The position numbers were made by a program, and so were the translations under genes. The notes below the pieces were generated by a model that saw only the letters and a program-made list of their open reading frames with translations, did not search any database and had not been told where the DNA came from. From Lentzea terrae (GTDB lineage Bacteria > Actinomycetota > Actinomycetes > Mycobacteriales > Pseudonocardiaceae), in NCBI RefSeq assembly GCF_003265345.1, contig NZ_QFWW01000026.1, positions 457,778 to 521,777 of the forward strand: a stretch of 64,000 nt of DNA, given 5' to 3'. This document shows positions 18,860-27,488 of this stretch, piece after piece; within the stretch, counting starts at the first letter, position 1, and each line of letters opens with the position of its first letter.

Positions 18860-20105
18860 GGCTCAGTCCCGTCTCGCGCCAGTTGTCCGGCAGCAGGTGG
18901 TCCAGCACGTCGTCGACGGTCACCGCGCCGAGCAGGTGCTCCGCCTCGTCGGTGACCGGGGCGCACACCAGGTTGTAGGTGGCGAAGTAGCGCGTGACGT
19001 CGCTCAGCGAGGCGTCCGGTGGCAGGCGCACGAGCGACGTGTCGAGCACGCCGGCGACCAGGTCGGACGGCGGTTCGCGCAGCAGCCGTTGGATGTGCAC
19101 GCAGCCCAGGTATCGCCCCGTCGGGGTTGCGGAGGGCGAGCGGCACACGAACACCATCGACGCCAAAGCAGGAGTCAGGTCGGGATTTCGCACTCGTGCC
19201 AGCGCTTCCGCGATCGTCGCGTCCGGCGTGAGGATGATCGGTTCCGGGGTCATCAGACCGCCGGCCGTGTCGAACGAGTACTCCAGCAGCCGGCGGACCG
19301 GTTCGGACTCCTCCGGTTCCATCAGCTCCAACAGCCGGTCCTTGGTGCCCTCGGACAGCTCGCCCAGCAGGTCCGCCGCGTCGTCCGGGTTCATCGCCTC
19401 CAGGATGTCCGCGGCGCGTTCCTCGTCCAGGTGCGACAGGACGTCCTTCTGGTCCTCTTCGGACAGTTCCTCGATCACGTCCGCGAGCCGCTCGTCGTCC
19501 AGTGCGTCGGCGACCTCGTGGCGGCGTTTGGGCGGCAGTTCGTGCAGGGCGTGGGCCACGTCGGCGGCGCGCATGCCCTCGAAGACGGCGACGAGTTGCT
19601 GCGCGCCCTGCGGCTGGCCCGCCAGCTCGTTGACGCTCAGGCCGCCGACGTCCTCCCACCGGAACACCTGCGTCGGGCCCTTGAAACCGAACCTGCCGGT
19701 GCGCTGGCGGGCGGCGACGCGCACCATCCGCCAGTCGCGGGTGCGGGTCAGCTCCATCGCGGCGTCCACGACGACGGCCGTGGAGCCGTCCTCCAGCTCG
19801 ATCTTGGCGTCGAGCAGTTCGCCGATCACCAGCACCTCGTTGACGCGCTGGTGGAACGGCCGCAGGTTCACGGACCCGGTCGCGAGCGTCACGGCGTTCG
19901 GCTCGACCGAGGTGAGCCGCAGCATGGGCACGAAGATCCGCCGACGCGTCACCAGCTCGACGACCAGGCCGAGCACGCGCGGCGGCTGGCGGTCGATCCG
20001 GAGACTGATCACGACGTCGCGGGCCTTGCCGACGGGTTCGCCGTCGGGGCCGAAGACGGGAAGTCCGGCCAGCTGAGCGATGTAAACCCGGTTCACTGCC
20101 ACCAC
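18852..20105 (-). CDS. MgtE_N and CBS domain protein without a channel domain
   Basis: A 417-residue soluble protein. The N-terminus has a PRC-barrel-like segment (VYIAQLAGLPVFGPDGEPVG). A MgtE intracellular N domain follows (about 165-285, a superhelix with LPPKRRHEVADALDDERLAD and similar repeats). A CBS pair comes last (GGLMTPEPIILTPDATI, then LVRLPPDASLSDVTRYF). These are the Mg-sensing cytosolic parts of MgtE, but the five-helix channel is absent. It may sense Mg or a nucleotide and act through the downstream DUF1003 membrane protein; that is inference. It is the Rv1232c-like gene of the conserved block. Confidence 0.87.
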   Translation of the reverse strand: MVAVNRVYIAQLAGLPVFGPDGEPVGKARDVVISLRIDRQPPRVLGLVVELVTRRRIFVPMLRLTSVEPNAVTLATGSVNLRPFHQRVNEVLVIGELLDAKIELEDGSTAVVVDAAMELTRTRDWRMVRVAARQRTGRFGFKGPTQVFRWEDVGGLSVNELAGQPQGAQQLVAVFEGMRAADVAHALHELPPKRRHEVADALDDERLADVIEELSEEDQKDVLSHLDEERAADILEAMNPDDAADLLGELSEGTKDRLLELMEPEESEPVRRLLEYSFDTAGGLMTPEPIILTPDATIAEALARVRNPDLTPALASMVFVCRSPSATPTGRYLGCVHIQRLLREPPSDLVAGVLDTSLVRLPPDASLSDVTRYFATYNLVCAPVTDEAEHLLGAVTVDDVLDHLLPDNWRETGLSHA

Positions 20106-20119
20106 ATGACCAGGCTAGA

Positions 20120-20956
20120 TCAGGTTCTGACCGCCCACCCGGCGATCTCGGCGCAGTTCTCCGCTACGTCCGGCAAGTCCTCTTCGAGCCCCCAGATCCA
20201 GTTCGCGACGGCGCGGTACAGCGTCCAGTCCCGCGCCTTCGCCACGTCCAGCTCGCCCGCGTCGCACAGCGCCAGGAACCGGTCGGTCAGTCCCTTCCGG
20301 CCGTCCAGCTCGTCGAACCTGTTCCACAGCAACGGAATCATGCAGTACTCGGGATCGCCGGACAGCGGCTTCGGGTCGATCACCAGCCACGGTTCGCGGT
20401 CGCCGCGCAGCACGTTCTCGTAGTGCAGGTCCTCGTTGACGAGCGTCGTGCCCATCGGCCTGTTGTCGGCAATGTCACGTGCGGCGTCGAGCAGCTTGCG
20501 GGGGATGGCCGGGTGGTCCGCCAGCTCGCTCGAGAACCGGCGGATCTCGTCAGGCGCCTGGATTCCGCGGTGCCGGCGCAGCAGCTCGCCGATCACCCCG
20601 ACCGCCAGCTCGATCGGTTCGTCGTCGAGCGAGTGCGGGTCCAGCCGTTCCAGCAGCAGCGCGCCGAGCTCCTCGTCGAAGTCGAGCAGCTGCACGGCGC
20701 CGTTGCCGTCGTAGAGCCTGAGTGCGAGCGGCTCCTGTTTCGTTTCCTCGTCGATCCAGGTCAGCTTGAGCACTGCGGGGTGCCCGTCCGCCCGGCGAAC
20801 CGGGAGCACGATCGCGCAGAACCCGTTCATCAGCGCGCCGTCCGGGGTCAGCTGCCACTGCGCGCACGCCTTGGTGGCGAGCTTGGGCAGTCTCGCTACC
20901 CACTCCGGGGCACCGTCGCCAAGACCCTCGCCGAAGCCCTCCGGCACGGTGATCAT
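20120..20956 (-). CDS. aminoglycoside/hydroxyurea phosphotransferase-like kinase
   Basis: A 278-residue protein of the streptomycin 6-kinase/hydroxyurea kinase (APH_6_hur) type. The catalytic loop reads VNEDLHYENVLRG, with the catalytic Asp kept but the usual HGD replaced by NED. The metal motif follows as WLVIDPKPLSGDPEY. ATG at 20956 overlaps the stop of the upstream PPOX gene. Family members phosphorylate streptomycin or hydroxyurea, and many relatives have unknown small substrates, so resistance should not be assumed. Confidence 0.82.
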   Translation of the reverse strand: MITVPEGFGEGLGDGAPEWVARLPKLATKACAQWQLTPDGALMNGFCAIVLPVRRADGHPAVLKLTWIDEETKQEPLALRLYDGNGAVQLLDFDEELGALLLERLDPHSLDDEPIELAVGVIGELLRRHRGIQAPDEIRRFSSELADHPAIPRKLLDAARDIADNRPMGTTLVNEDLHYENVLRGDREPWLVIDPKPLSGDPEYCMIPLLWNRFDELDGRKGLTDRFLALCDAGELDVAKARDWTLYRAVANWIWGLEEDLPDVAENCAEIAGWAVRT

Positions 20957-21291
20957 GCGCTGAACTCCAGCCGGTACACCGCTTCCCAGTCCGGTTCGGT
21001 GTTGAGGCGGGCGGTTCTGAGCGCCTGCGCCGTCTCCTCGTCCGGCTCGGTGAGGTGCGCGGTGGCGGTGGCGTCGATGAGGTGCGAGTGCGTGCTGGGG
21101 GAGCGCACGGTGACGGTGACCTGCGCTCCTTCGGTCAGCCCCGGCACCTGTTGTTCGGTGCCGCCGGTGATGACCCACAGCGCGTCGGCACGCCAATGCG
21201 CGTGCACGAGACGGGGTTCGTGGCCGGGTGAGGTGATCCAGACGGCCGCCGCTTTGCGCAGGGCCGCGTCGAGGACTCGAGTGATCTCCAC
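20953..21291 (-). CDS. pyridoxamine 5'-phosphate oxidase-like protein
   Basis: A 112-residue split-barrel flavin-type protein. Strands around VWITSPGHEPRLVHAHWRAD and LWVITGGTEQQ resemble the PPOX/F420-binding fold, but it is shorter than true PNPOx enzymes. It may bind FMN or F420 or be a degenerate relative. Its stop overlaps the start of the phosphotransferase gene (ATGA), an obligate pair. Confidence 0.7.
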   Translation of the reverse strand: MEITRVLDAALRKAAAVWITSPGHEPRLVHAHWRADALWVITGGTEQQVPGLTEGAQVTVTVRSPSTHSHLIDATATAHLTEPDEETAQALRTARLNTEPDWEAVYRLEFSA

Positions 21292-21401
21292 CGGTTCAGC
21301 CTGCCAGGCTTTGTGAAACGGGACTCAGCGAATATGCGCCCGGAGATGATGCGTGCCACTGTGGCGCACATAGTTACCGGCCGGTACGAGGAGGTACTCC
21401 A

Positions 21402-22361
21402 GTGGTCGACCAGCAGCGTCCCCGTCGCTCGTGTCTGGCGGTTCCAGGTTCGAGCCAGAAGATGATCGACAAGGCGCGCACGCTGCCGGCGGACCAGGTG
21501 TTCCTGGACCTGGAGGACGCCTGCGCCCCGCTGGCCAAGCCGGACGCCCGCAAGACCATCGTCGCGTCCCTGAACGAAGGCGGCTGGGGCGACAAGGCCC
21601 GCGTCGTGCGCGTCAACGACTGGACGACGGAGTGGACCTACCGCGACGTCACCGAGGTCGTCGAGGGCGCCGGTGCGAACCTCGACTGCATCATGCTGCC
21701 GAAGGTGCAGACGCCGGAGCAGATCGTCGCGCTCGACTTCCTGATCACCCAGATCGAGAAGACGATGGGCTACGAGGTCGGCAAGATCGGCATCGAGGCC
21801 CAGATCGAGAACGCCCTGGGCCTGAACAACGTCAACGCGATCGCCACCGCGTCCCCGCGCGTCGAGACGATCATCTTCGGCCCGGCCGACTTCATGGCGT
21901 CCATCAACATGAAGTCGCTGGTCGTGGGCGAGCAGCCGCCCGGCTACGACGTCGGCGACGCCTACCACTACATCCTGATGCGGATCCTGATGGCCGCGCG
22001 GGCCCACGACAAGCAGGCCATCGACGGTCCGTACCTGCAGATCCGCGACGTCGAGGGCTACAAGCGCGTCGCCGGTCGTTCCGCGGCGCTGGGCTTCGAC
22101 GGCAAGTGGGTGCTGCACCCCGGCCAGATCGACGCGGCCAACGAGGTGTTCAGCCCCAAGCAGGACGACTACGACCACGCCGAGAACATCCTCGACGCGT
22201 ACGCCTACTTCACGTCCGAGGCGGGCGGTAAGCGCGGCGCGGTCATGCTCGGCGACGAGATGATCGACGAGGCGTCCCGGAAGATGGCTCTGGTGATCTC
22301 GGGCAAGGGGCGCGCGGCGGGCATGTCGCGCTCGAACATCTGGACCCCGCCGGAGGACTGA
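21402..22361 (+). CDS. HpcH/HpaI aldolase, CitE-like (malyl-CoA/beta-methylmalyl-CoA lyase type)
   Basis: A 319-residue TIM-barrel CoA-ester lyase. The metal and substrate motifs DLEDACAP, RVNDWTTEW, MLPKVQTPEQ and GIEAQIENALGL match CitE-like lyases that cleave malyl-CoA type thioesters. The relatives closest by eye sit in the ethylmalonyl-CoA pathway clusters of streptomycetes. A strong GAGGAGG site precedes the GTG start. Here ccr and meaA are absent from the window, while an acyl-CoA dehydrogenase (23.3 kb) and a MaoC hydratase (39.7 kb) of the same kind are nearby. Lyase activity is likely; the exact substrate is inference. Confidence 0.85.
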   Translation: MVDQQRPRRSCLAVPGSSQKMIDKARTLPADQVFLDLEDACAPLAKPDARKTIVASLNEGGWGDKARVVRVNDWTTEWTYRDVTEVVEGAGANLDCIMLPKVQTPEQIVALDFLITQIEKTMGYEVGKIGIEAQIENALGLNNVNAIATASPRVETIIFGPADFMASINMKSLVVGEQPPGYDVGDAYHYILMRILMAARAHDKQAIDGPYLQIRDVEGYKRVAGRSAALGFDGKWVLHPGQIDAANEVFSPKQDDYDHAENILDAYAYFTSEAGGKRGAVMLGDEMIDEASRKMALVISGKGRAAGMSRSNIWTPPED

Positions 22362-22370
22362 GTTCCTCGG

Positions 22371-22478
22371 TTTCCGTTACGGATTGTGCGCTACTTCACC
22401 TGAACCATTACAGGACGTGTTCGACCGTCACAGGTTGCATTCAAAACGGGTGAAGTGGCGCACAATCCGTCACCGAAG
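22371..22478. repeat. long inverted repeat flanking a 48-base loop
   Basis: Arms at 22371-22400 and 22449-22478 are about 30 bases with four mismatches; the inner 21 bases (22379-22399 against 22450-22470) differ at one position. It lies just after the CitE-like gene and before a small zinc-ribbon gene. There is no U-tract, so it is not a standard terminator. It could be an RNA structure or a miniature mobile-element remnant. Confidence 0.75.
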
Positions 22479-22516
22479 TTTGCGATCGGCCCCGGGGTGC
22501 GGTGCATGCTCGGGGC

Positions 22517-22693
22517 ATGTCACGTTCGAATAACGGCAAGGCGAGCAGACGGTTGCGGCTCTTCAAACGCCGCGAAGACGACCTGCTCGAGCGCAGCTTC
22601 CGCAGCTGCCCGGGATGCGATGCCGACGTCCACGTGTTCGCCGACGTCTGCCGCCACTGCGGTGGCGCGCTGGAGATCGCCCTCGCGGGCTGA
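22517..22693 (+). CDS. small zinc-ribbon protein
   Basis: A 58-residue basic protein. After a Lys/Arg-rich N-terminus it has two CxxC pairs (CPGC and CRHC) 15 residues apart, a zinc ribbon. The ATG at 22517 is preferred over one at 22502. It converges with the DUF4190 gene with 2 bases between stops. Function unknown; nucleic-acid or protein binding is plausible for such a ribbon. Confidence 0.6.
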   Translation: MSRSNNGKASRRLRLFKRREDDLLERSFRSCPGCDADVHVFADVCRHCGGALEIALAG

Positions 22694-22695
22694 GC

Positions 22696-23091
22696 TCAGT
22701 AGGTGTTCGAGTTTGCTGCCGCGATGATCGCGATGAGGATGATCGCCGCGTAGAGCACCCAGCCGACGATGACGACGTAGCCGATGATCACGCCCGCGAG
22801 CGCCATGCCGCGGCCGTCCTCCTCACCCCGCTTGATCCGGCCCATCGCGATGTGGCCGAAGATGACGCCGACGATCGCGGTGACACCGCAGGTCGCGAGG
22901 CCGATGCAGGACAGCACGAGCGCGAGGATCGCGTTCGTCTGCGACTTGGGCGGGGGCGGCGGGTAGCCGTAGCCGCCGTACATGGGCTGCTGGCCGTACA
23001 TCGGCTGGCCGTAGGGCTGGCCGGGCTGCTGGCCCGGTTGCTGGCCGTACGGGTCGCCCGGCTGCTTCGGGTTGTACGGGTCGTGCGTCAT
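22696..23091 (-). CDS. DUF4190 membrane protein with Pro/Gly/Tyr/Gln-rich N-terminus
   Basis: A 131-residue protein. The first 50 residues are a low-complexity tail with repeats such as QQPGQPYGQPMYG. Two membrane helices follow (about 54-78 and 97-122), with the DUF4190 motif GVIFGHIAMGRIKRGEEDGRGMA-type loop between them. The cytosolic repeat tail resembles those of actinobacterial membrane-organising proteins. It takes the place of Rv1233c in the conserved gene order. Function unknown. Confidence 0.85.
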   Translation of the reverse strand: MTHDPYNPKQPGDPYGQQPGQQPGQPYGQPMYGQQPMYGGYGYPPPPPKSQTNAILALVLSCIGLATCGVTAIVGVIFGHIAMGRIKRGEEDGRGMALAGVIIGYVVIVGWVLYAAIILIAIIAAANSNTY

Positions 23092-23293
23092 CGCTGCTCC
23101 CCCTGTAAGTGGTGAGCCGGGATCTTAAGGTCCGTCGCTCCAGTTCGTCGCGTGTGGGTGCGCGATTCCACCAGTCAGGGATGCTGTCTCGGTACAGCGG
23201 ACGTGACTGTGTTGTGGAGAGCACATCGCGGTCGCAAACGGGCGTTAACCGGTCCATACTCGCCGGTAACTCAAGCCTTGGAAGGGAAGTGCG

Positions 23294-24490
23294 ATGGCGC
23301 GCCTCGCCCAGACCGCGGGTCTCACGGACATCCAGGAAGAAATCCTCGCGACCGTTCGCACGTTCGTGGACAAGGAGATCATTCCGCACGCCCAGACGCT
23401 GGAGCACGGCGACACGTACCCCGCCGACATCGTCGAGGGCATGAAGGAGATGGGCCTCTTCGGCCTGACGATCCCGGAGGAGTACGGCGGCCTCGGCGAG
23501 TCCCTGCTGACCTACGCGCTCGTCGTCGAGCAGATCGCGCGCGGCTGGATGAGCGTCTCCGGCGTCATCAACACGCACTTCATCGTGGCGCACATGCTCA
23601 AGCAGCACGGCACGCCCGAGCAGAAGCAGAAGTACCTGCCGCGCATGGCCGCCGGCGAGGTGCGCGGCTCGTTCTCCATGTCCGAGCCCGAGCTGGGTTC
23701 CGACGTGGCGGCGATCCGCACGCGGGCCACCAAGTCCGGTGACGGGTACGCCATCAGCGGTCAGAAGATGTGGCTGACGAACGGTGGCACGTCGAACCTG
23801 ACCGCGGTGCTCGTGAAGACCGACGAGGGCGCCGAGAAGCCGCACCAGAACCTCACGACGTTCCTGGTCGAGAAGCCTGAGGGGTACGGCGAGGTCCTGC
23901 CGGGCCTCACGATCCCCGGCAAGATCGACAAGATGGGTTACAAGGGCGTCGACACCACGGAGATGGTGTTCGACGGCTTCGAGATCCCGGCCGAGCAGAT
24001 CCTGGGCGGCGTGTCCGGCCAGGGCTTCCGCCACATGATGGACGGCGTCGAGGTGGGCCGCGTGAACGTGGCCGCCCGCGCGTGCGGCATCGCGATCCGC
24101 GCCTTCGAGCTCGCGATCGAGTACTCCCAGCAGCGCAGGACGTTCGGCAAGGCCATCGCGGAGCACCAGGCCATCGCCTTCAAGCTCGCCGAGATGGCCA
24201 CCAAGGTCGAGGCGGCGCACCTGATGATGGTCAACGCCGCGCGGCTCAAGGACTCGGGCCAGCGCAACGACGTCGAGGCCGGCATGGCCAAGCTCATCGC
24301 GTCCGAGTACTGCGCCGAGGTGACGCAGGAGGCCTTCCGCATCCACGGCGGCTACGGCTACTCCAAGGAGTACGAGATCGAGCGCCTGATGCGCGAGGCC
24401 CCGTTCCTGCTGATCGGCGAGGGCACCTCGGAGATCCAGAAGACGATCATCTCCCGCGGCCTGCTCCGCGACTACCAGTCGCGCGGCTAG
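23294..24490 (+). CDS. acyl-CoA dehydrogenase
   Basis: A 398-residue flavoprotein of normal family length. Domains run in order: N-terminal helices, middle beta domain (SMSEPELGSDVAAI, WLTNGG), C-terminal helical domain (GGYGYSKEYEIERLMRE). The YSKEYEIER region holds the Glu used as catalytic base by most family members. The ATG has a GAAGGGA site. The substrate is unknown; together with the CitE-like and MaoC genes it could be the methylsuccinyl-CoA dehydrogenase-type partner seen in streptomycete ethylmalonyl-CoA clusters, but general fatty-acid or branched-chain oxidation is equally possible. A clear terminator follows. Confidence 0.93.
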   Translation: MARLAQTAGLTDIQEEILATVRTFVDKEIIPHAQTLEHGDTYPADIVEGMKEMGLFGLTIPEEYGGLGESLLTYALVVEQIARGWMSVSGVINTHFIVAHMLKQHGTPEQKQKYLPRMAAGEVRGSFSMSEPELGSDVAAIRTRATKSGDGYAISGQKMWLTNGGTSNLTAVLVKTDEGAEKPHQNLTTFLVEKPEGYGEVLPGLTIPGKIDKMGYKGVDTTEMVFDGFEIPAEQILGGVSGQGFRHMMDGVEVGRVNVAARACGIAIRAFELAIEYSQQRRTFGKAIAEHQAIAFKLAEMATKVEAAHLMMVNAARLKDSGQRNDVEAGMAKLIASEYCAEVTQEAFRIHGGYGYSKEYEIERLMREAPFLLIGEGTSEIQKTIISRGLLRDYQSRG

Positions 24491-24501
24491 AGCGGATTCG
24501 T

Positions 24502-24546
24502 CCGTTAGGGGTCACTCTTTCACGAGAGTGGCCCCTAACGGTTTTT
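24502..24546 (+). terminator. intrinsic terminator after the acyl-CoA dehydrogenase gene
   Basis: A 17-base stem (24502-24518 against 24525-24541, one G-U-type mismatch) with a 6-base loop is followed by TTTTT. It ends the transcript 12 bases after the stop codon. Confidence 0.9.
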
Positions 24547-24573
24547 GCCTGCGGGCCATAGGGTTCGCTCACC

Positions 24574-25395
24574 TTGAGCACAGATCTGACGCTTCCGAGA
24601 CCTGTGTCGCCGCCGCACGTCGTCCGCATGGAGCTGGACACGTTCTCCGTCGTCGACCGTCCCGCGCTGGCCACCTGGTTCGGCGCCGTGTTCACCGACC
24701 TGCTCGCGCCCCTCTGCCCGGCCTCGGTCGAGGAGCTCGTCTCGGTGGCGCGCGACTACCGCCCATCCGACACAACTCCTTGGGGCCCACCGGGTTACGC
24801 CCGCCTGCTGCTCTCTTCGGGTGACTTCACCCGTCCGTCGTGGGAAGCCGCACTGTCGGATCTGCCTTCGTTCCTGCGCGTGCAGCTCGTCCAACTCGAC
24901 TCCCAGGGCCTGCCCCTGGTGGACGGTGGCTGGTGCGCGGAGATCCTGTTGAAGGACGATCCGGCCTTCCCGCACCAGGTCGTGGTCACCGCCTCCGGCT
25001 CGTTGTTCGGCGGCTGGATTTCCCATGCCGTACAACAAGATTGGCTCTCAATGTTTCGCTCGGGCGCCTCGCTCGTGCGCGCGTCGGGCGGCTGGATCAC
25101 GCTGGACCGAGTCGGCGTGCGCACTGCACACGAGGTCTCCGTGGGCGTCGGCCTCGACGAATCTCTTTTCATGGCAGCGGAGTTGGCGCGCGGCGCGCAC
25201 TGGGCCACGTTGCTCGGCCCGCGTCAAGTCGCTGCTTTGGGTGGTGTGCAACAGGTTTGCTCCACCGCGCCCTGCCACTCGGTCTCGGACCTGGGCGGCG
25301 GGCGGATTCTGCTGCAGCTCACCGAGCACCTCGACGACGTACCCTCGGAGGCGGTGGAGGCGCTGGCCAAGTTCCTGGCGCCGGTGTTGCACTGA
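24574..25395 (+). CDS. hypothetical protein
   Basis: A 273-residue soluble protein with no signal peptide and no motif I recognise. It appears alpha/beta with short hydrophobic strands (PHQVVVTASGSLFGGWISH; GRILLQLTEHL). The TTG at 24574 starts right after the preceding terminator; the ATG at 24628 is an alternative. It is followed at 15 bases by another hypothetical gene of similar style, suggesting a two-gene unit. This unit is absent from the mycobacterial version of the region as I recall it. Confidence 0.6.
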   Translation: MSTDLTLPRPVSPPHVVRMELDTFSVVDRPALATWFGAVFTDLLAPLCPASVEELVSVARDYRPSDTTPWGPPGYARLLLSSGDFTRPSWEAALSDLPSFLRVQLVQLDSQGLPLVDGGWCAEILLKDDPAFPHQVVVTASGSLFGGWISHAVQQDWLSMFRSGASLVRASGGWITLDRVGVRTAHEVSVGVGLDESLFMAAELARGAHWATLLGPRQVAALGGVQQVCSTAPCHSVSDLGGGRILLQLTEHLDDVPSEAVEALAKFLAPVLH

Positions 25396-25410
25396 ACCTG
25401 GGGTATTCCG

Positions 25411-26061
25411 TTGCAAGAGCTTCCTTGGCGAACCGGCCTGATGTTCGGGCTCCGGAGCTACGGTGCCGGTCACTCCGAGCTGAGGATGTTCGCCCGCACA
25501 GGTCCTGAGCACCGCATCGGCGTGATGCTCCTGTTCGAGGGCACCGGCATGATCAAGCTGAGCACGCGCTCCTACCCCGACGCGGTGCTGCGGCTGGCCG
25601 GGGACCACGAGATCGACGAGTTCCGCGAGCTGGAGTGGCGGCACGAGCTCTGGCTGGCACTGGAAAGCCCGTCCCGCACGGGATACATCTCGTGCGGCCG
25701 AGTCTCCGCTCGCGAGGTGAACTTGACGGACCGTCGAGTGGAGGCGAACGGCCGCTTGCTCATGTCGCTCAACTACGAGACGCACCGGTCCACCCTTCCG
25801 GCGCCGGCCCGGCAGCCTCCGCGTGAGCTGGACGGCGCGCAGGTGGACCAGTTCGCGCTGGTCGGCCCGCTGCAGCGACCGCGGGGAACCTCGCCGGCCA
25901 CTGCCTTCGCCGTGACCAGGGACGGCGACACCTGGCGGCTCCTGCACTGCGACGACGACTGGAACATCCTCGGTTCCTCCACGCACGAGGGCGCCTACAG
26001 GGCGATGCGGCAGGCGGCGACCGAGTTCGAGGCGCTGGAGTTCCTGGAGATGGCGCGCTGA
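25411..26061 (+). CDS. hypothetical protein
   Basis: A 216-residue protein without membrane segments or a recognised domain. The TTG at 25411 is preferred; the ATG at 25441 is the alternative. It contains a run of beta-type segments (HRIGVMLLFEGTGMIKLST) and an acidic WRLLHCDDDWNILGSS stretch near the C-terminus. Close spacing to the gene before it suggests co-expression. No function can be offered. Confidence 0.58.
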   Translation: MQELPWRTGLMFGLRSYGAGHSELRMFARTGPEHRIGVMLLFEGTGMIKLSTRSYPDAVLRLAGDHEIDEFRELEWRHELWLALESPSRTGYISCGRVSAREVNLTDRRVEANGRLLMSLNYETHRSTLPAPARQPPRELDGAQVDQFALVGPLQRPRGTSPATAFAVTRDGDTWRLLHCDDDWNILGSSTHEGAYRAMRQAATEFEALEFLEMAR

Positions 26062-26098
26062 CAGGCGGGATTCCGTCGGCCCTGGCACTCTGTGGTTG

Positions 26099-26695
26099 AT
26101 GAGGCCTTCGCCCAAAACCGACGTCCTGGTGGCCGTGGACACCGCGCTGCGGCCAACGGGCTTCGTCCGCCGCGGCCACGTCTGGCTCCAGGACCGCGGC
26201 GACGGCGCCTTCGGCTGGCTCGGGTTCGGCATCTCGGGCTCCCTCGACCTCACCCCGCTGGTCGGCGTCTGCTTCCAGCGCTACGACGAGGTCTGCCGCG
26301 CTCTCGGCGGCACGGCGACCACCCCGCTGATCTCGACGCCGCTCGGTTGCCTGATGGGCGAGAAACCCGTCTGGCGGTGGACGTTCGAGCCGGGCGGCGA
26401 CCACGCACCCGTCGCCGAGGCACTGGTCGGCGCGTTCCTGAAGCACGGCAAGCCGTACATCGACACGTACGCGAAGTGGGACACGTTGGCGCGCGAGCTC
26501 GTCGCGAAGCCCGAGTCACTGCTCGACTTCGAACGGGCGCGCAAGCTCTCGATCATCCACGTGCTCAACGGCAACGCGGGCGCGGCCCGTGAGGTGCTGA
26601 AGAAGGAACGCGAGCGCGTGGCGGACCACTCGGACGTCTACGCGCGGTCCTACCGGTCGTTCGCGCACCGGTTCGAGCTGCTGTTTCGCGGCTGA
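26099..26695 (+). CDS. hypothetical protein, possibly DUF4304-like
   Basis: A 198-residue soluble protein. The opening (LRPTGFVRRGHVWLQD) and general layout recall DUF4304 proteins, with a helical C-terminus. The start is the ATG at 26099; a TTG sits immediately before it. It stands 37 bases after the preceding hypothetical gene in the same direction. No catalytic motif is visible. Confidence 0.55.
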   Translation: MRPSPKTDVLVAVDTALRPTGFVRRGHVWLQDRGDGAFGWLGFGISGSLDLTPLVGVCFQRYDEVCRALGGTATTPLISTPLGCLMGEKPVWRWTFEPGGDHAPVAEALVGAFLKHGKPYIDTYAKWDTLARELVAKPESLLDFERARKLSIIHVLNGNAGAAREVLKKERERVADHSDVYARSYRSFAHRFELLFRG

Positions 26696-26794
26696 CCGAA
26701 CGTGAACCCGGCAAAGTACCCGTAGGCGTCTCAGCACGCCGCACCGGGCACTGGCAGGATGGAACGATCAGCGCGTCCGACAGAGGTGGTCCCT

Positions 26795-27319
26795 GTGACG
26801 AGTCCGTTCGCCAACCCGAACCGGCCCGGCGTCCCGCCCCGCCTGCCCACCCCGCCCACGGGGTGGCCGATCGGCTCGTACGCCACGTACGAGGAGGCGC
26901 AGCGCGCGGTCGACTTCCTTGCCCTTGAAGACTTCCCGGTGCAGGACATCACCGTGGTCGGCGTCGACCTGATGCTCGTGGAACGGGTCACGGGCAAGCT
27001 GACGTGGGGGCGCGTCCTCATGACGGGCGCGGCGAGTGGCGCCTGGTTCGGTCTCTTCGTGGGCCTGTTGCTCACGCTCTTCAGCCCGGAACCCGGAGTG
27101 ACGGTCGGGCCCGTGCTGACCGGTCTGATCACCGGTGTGTTCTTCGGGCTCGTGTTCGCGGCGGTCGGGTACGGGTCGGCGCGCGGCAAGCGGGACTTCC
27201 AGAGTGCGAGCCAGCTGGTGGCCGGGAGGTACGACGTGCTTTGCCACCCGAAATCGGCGGAAAAGGGCCGTGACCTGCTCGCGAAGCTCGCGATGCGGCC
27301 TGGGAGCCCTGGCAATTGA
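26795..27319 (+). CDS. general stress protein 17M-like membrane protein (Rv1234-like)
   Basis: A 174-residue protein. An N-terminal alpha/beta domain (GSYATYEEAQRAVDFLALED, VQDITVVGVDL) matches the general-stress-protein 17M-like fold. Two glycine-rich membrane helices follow (about 83-105 and 110-130), then a second short soluble part. GTG at 26795 has a GAGGTGG site; an ATG at 26759 is possible. It lies just before lpqY-sugABC, the place of Rv1234 in M. tuberculosis. Confidence 0.78.
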   Translation: MTSPFANPNRPGVPPRLPTPPTGWPIGSYATYEEAQRAVDFLALEDFPVQDITVVGVDLMLVERVTGKLTWGRVLMTGAASGAWFGLFVGLLLTLFSPEPGVTVGPVLTGLITGVFFGLVFAAVGYGSARGKRDFQSASQLVAGRYDVLCHPKSAEKGRDLLAKLAMRPGSPGN

Positions 27320-27488
27320 GATAACAACACGCTCATTGGTTCTGAATCGTTGCTTCCCTTGGTTGCGGCTCCTGATCACCGGGCCTAGGTTCGGTTGACC
27401 GGTCTGCCCGGTGCGGCCGGTGGCACGACGAGGTGCCGGGCAGAAGGTGGTCTGGCTCCTCCGTGTAGTCGGGAAGGAGGCAGGGCCG

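Noticed and set aside
20120..20956. Antibiotic resistance determinant
   Set aside because: Only family resemblance to streptomycin/hydroxyurea kinases, with an altered HGD motif; resistance cannot be claimed.
27403..27443. Imperfect hairpin in the lpqY leader as a riboswitch
   Set aside because: Arms match only about 9 of 11 bases and no known riboswitch core is visible.
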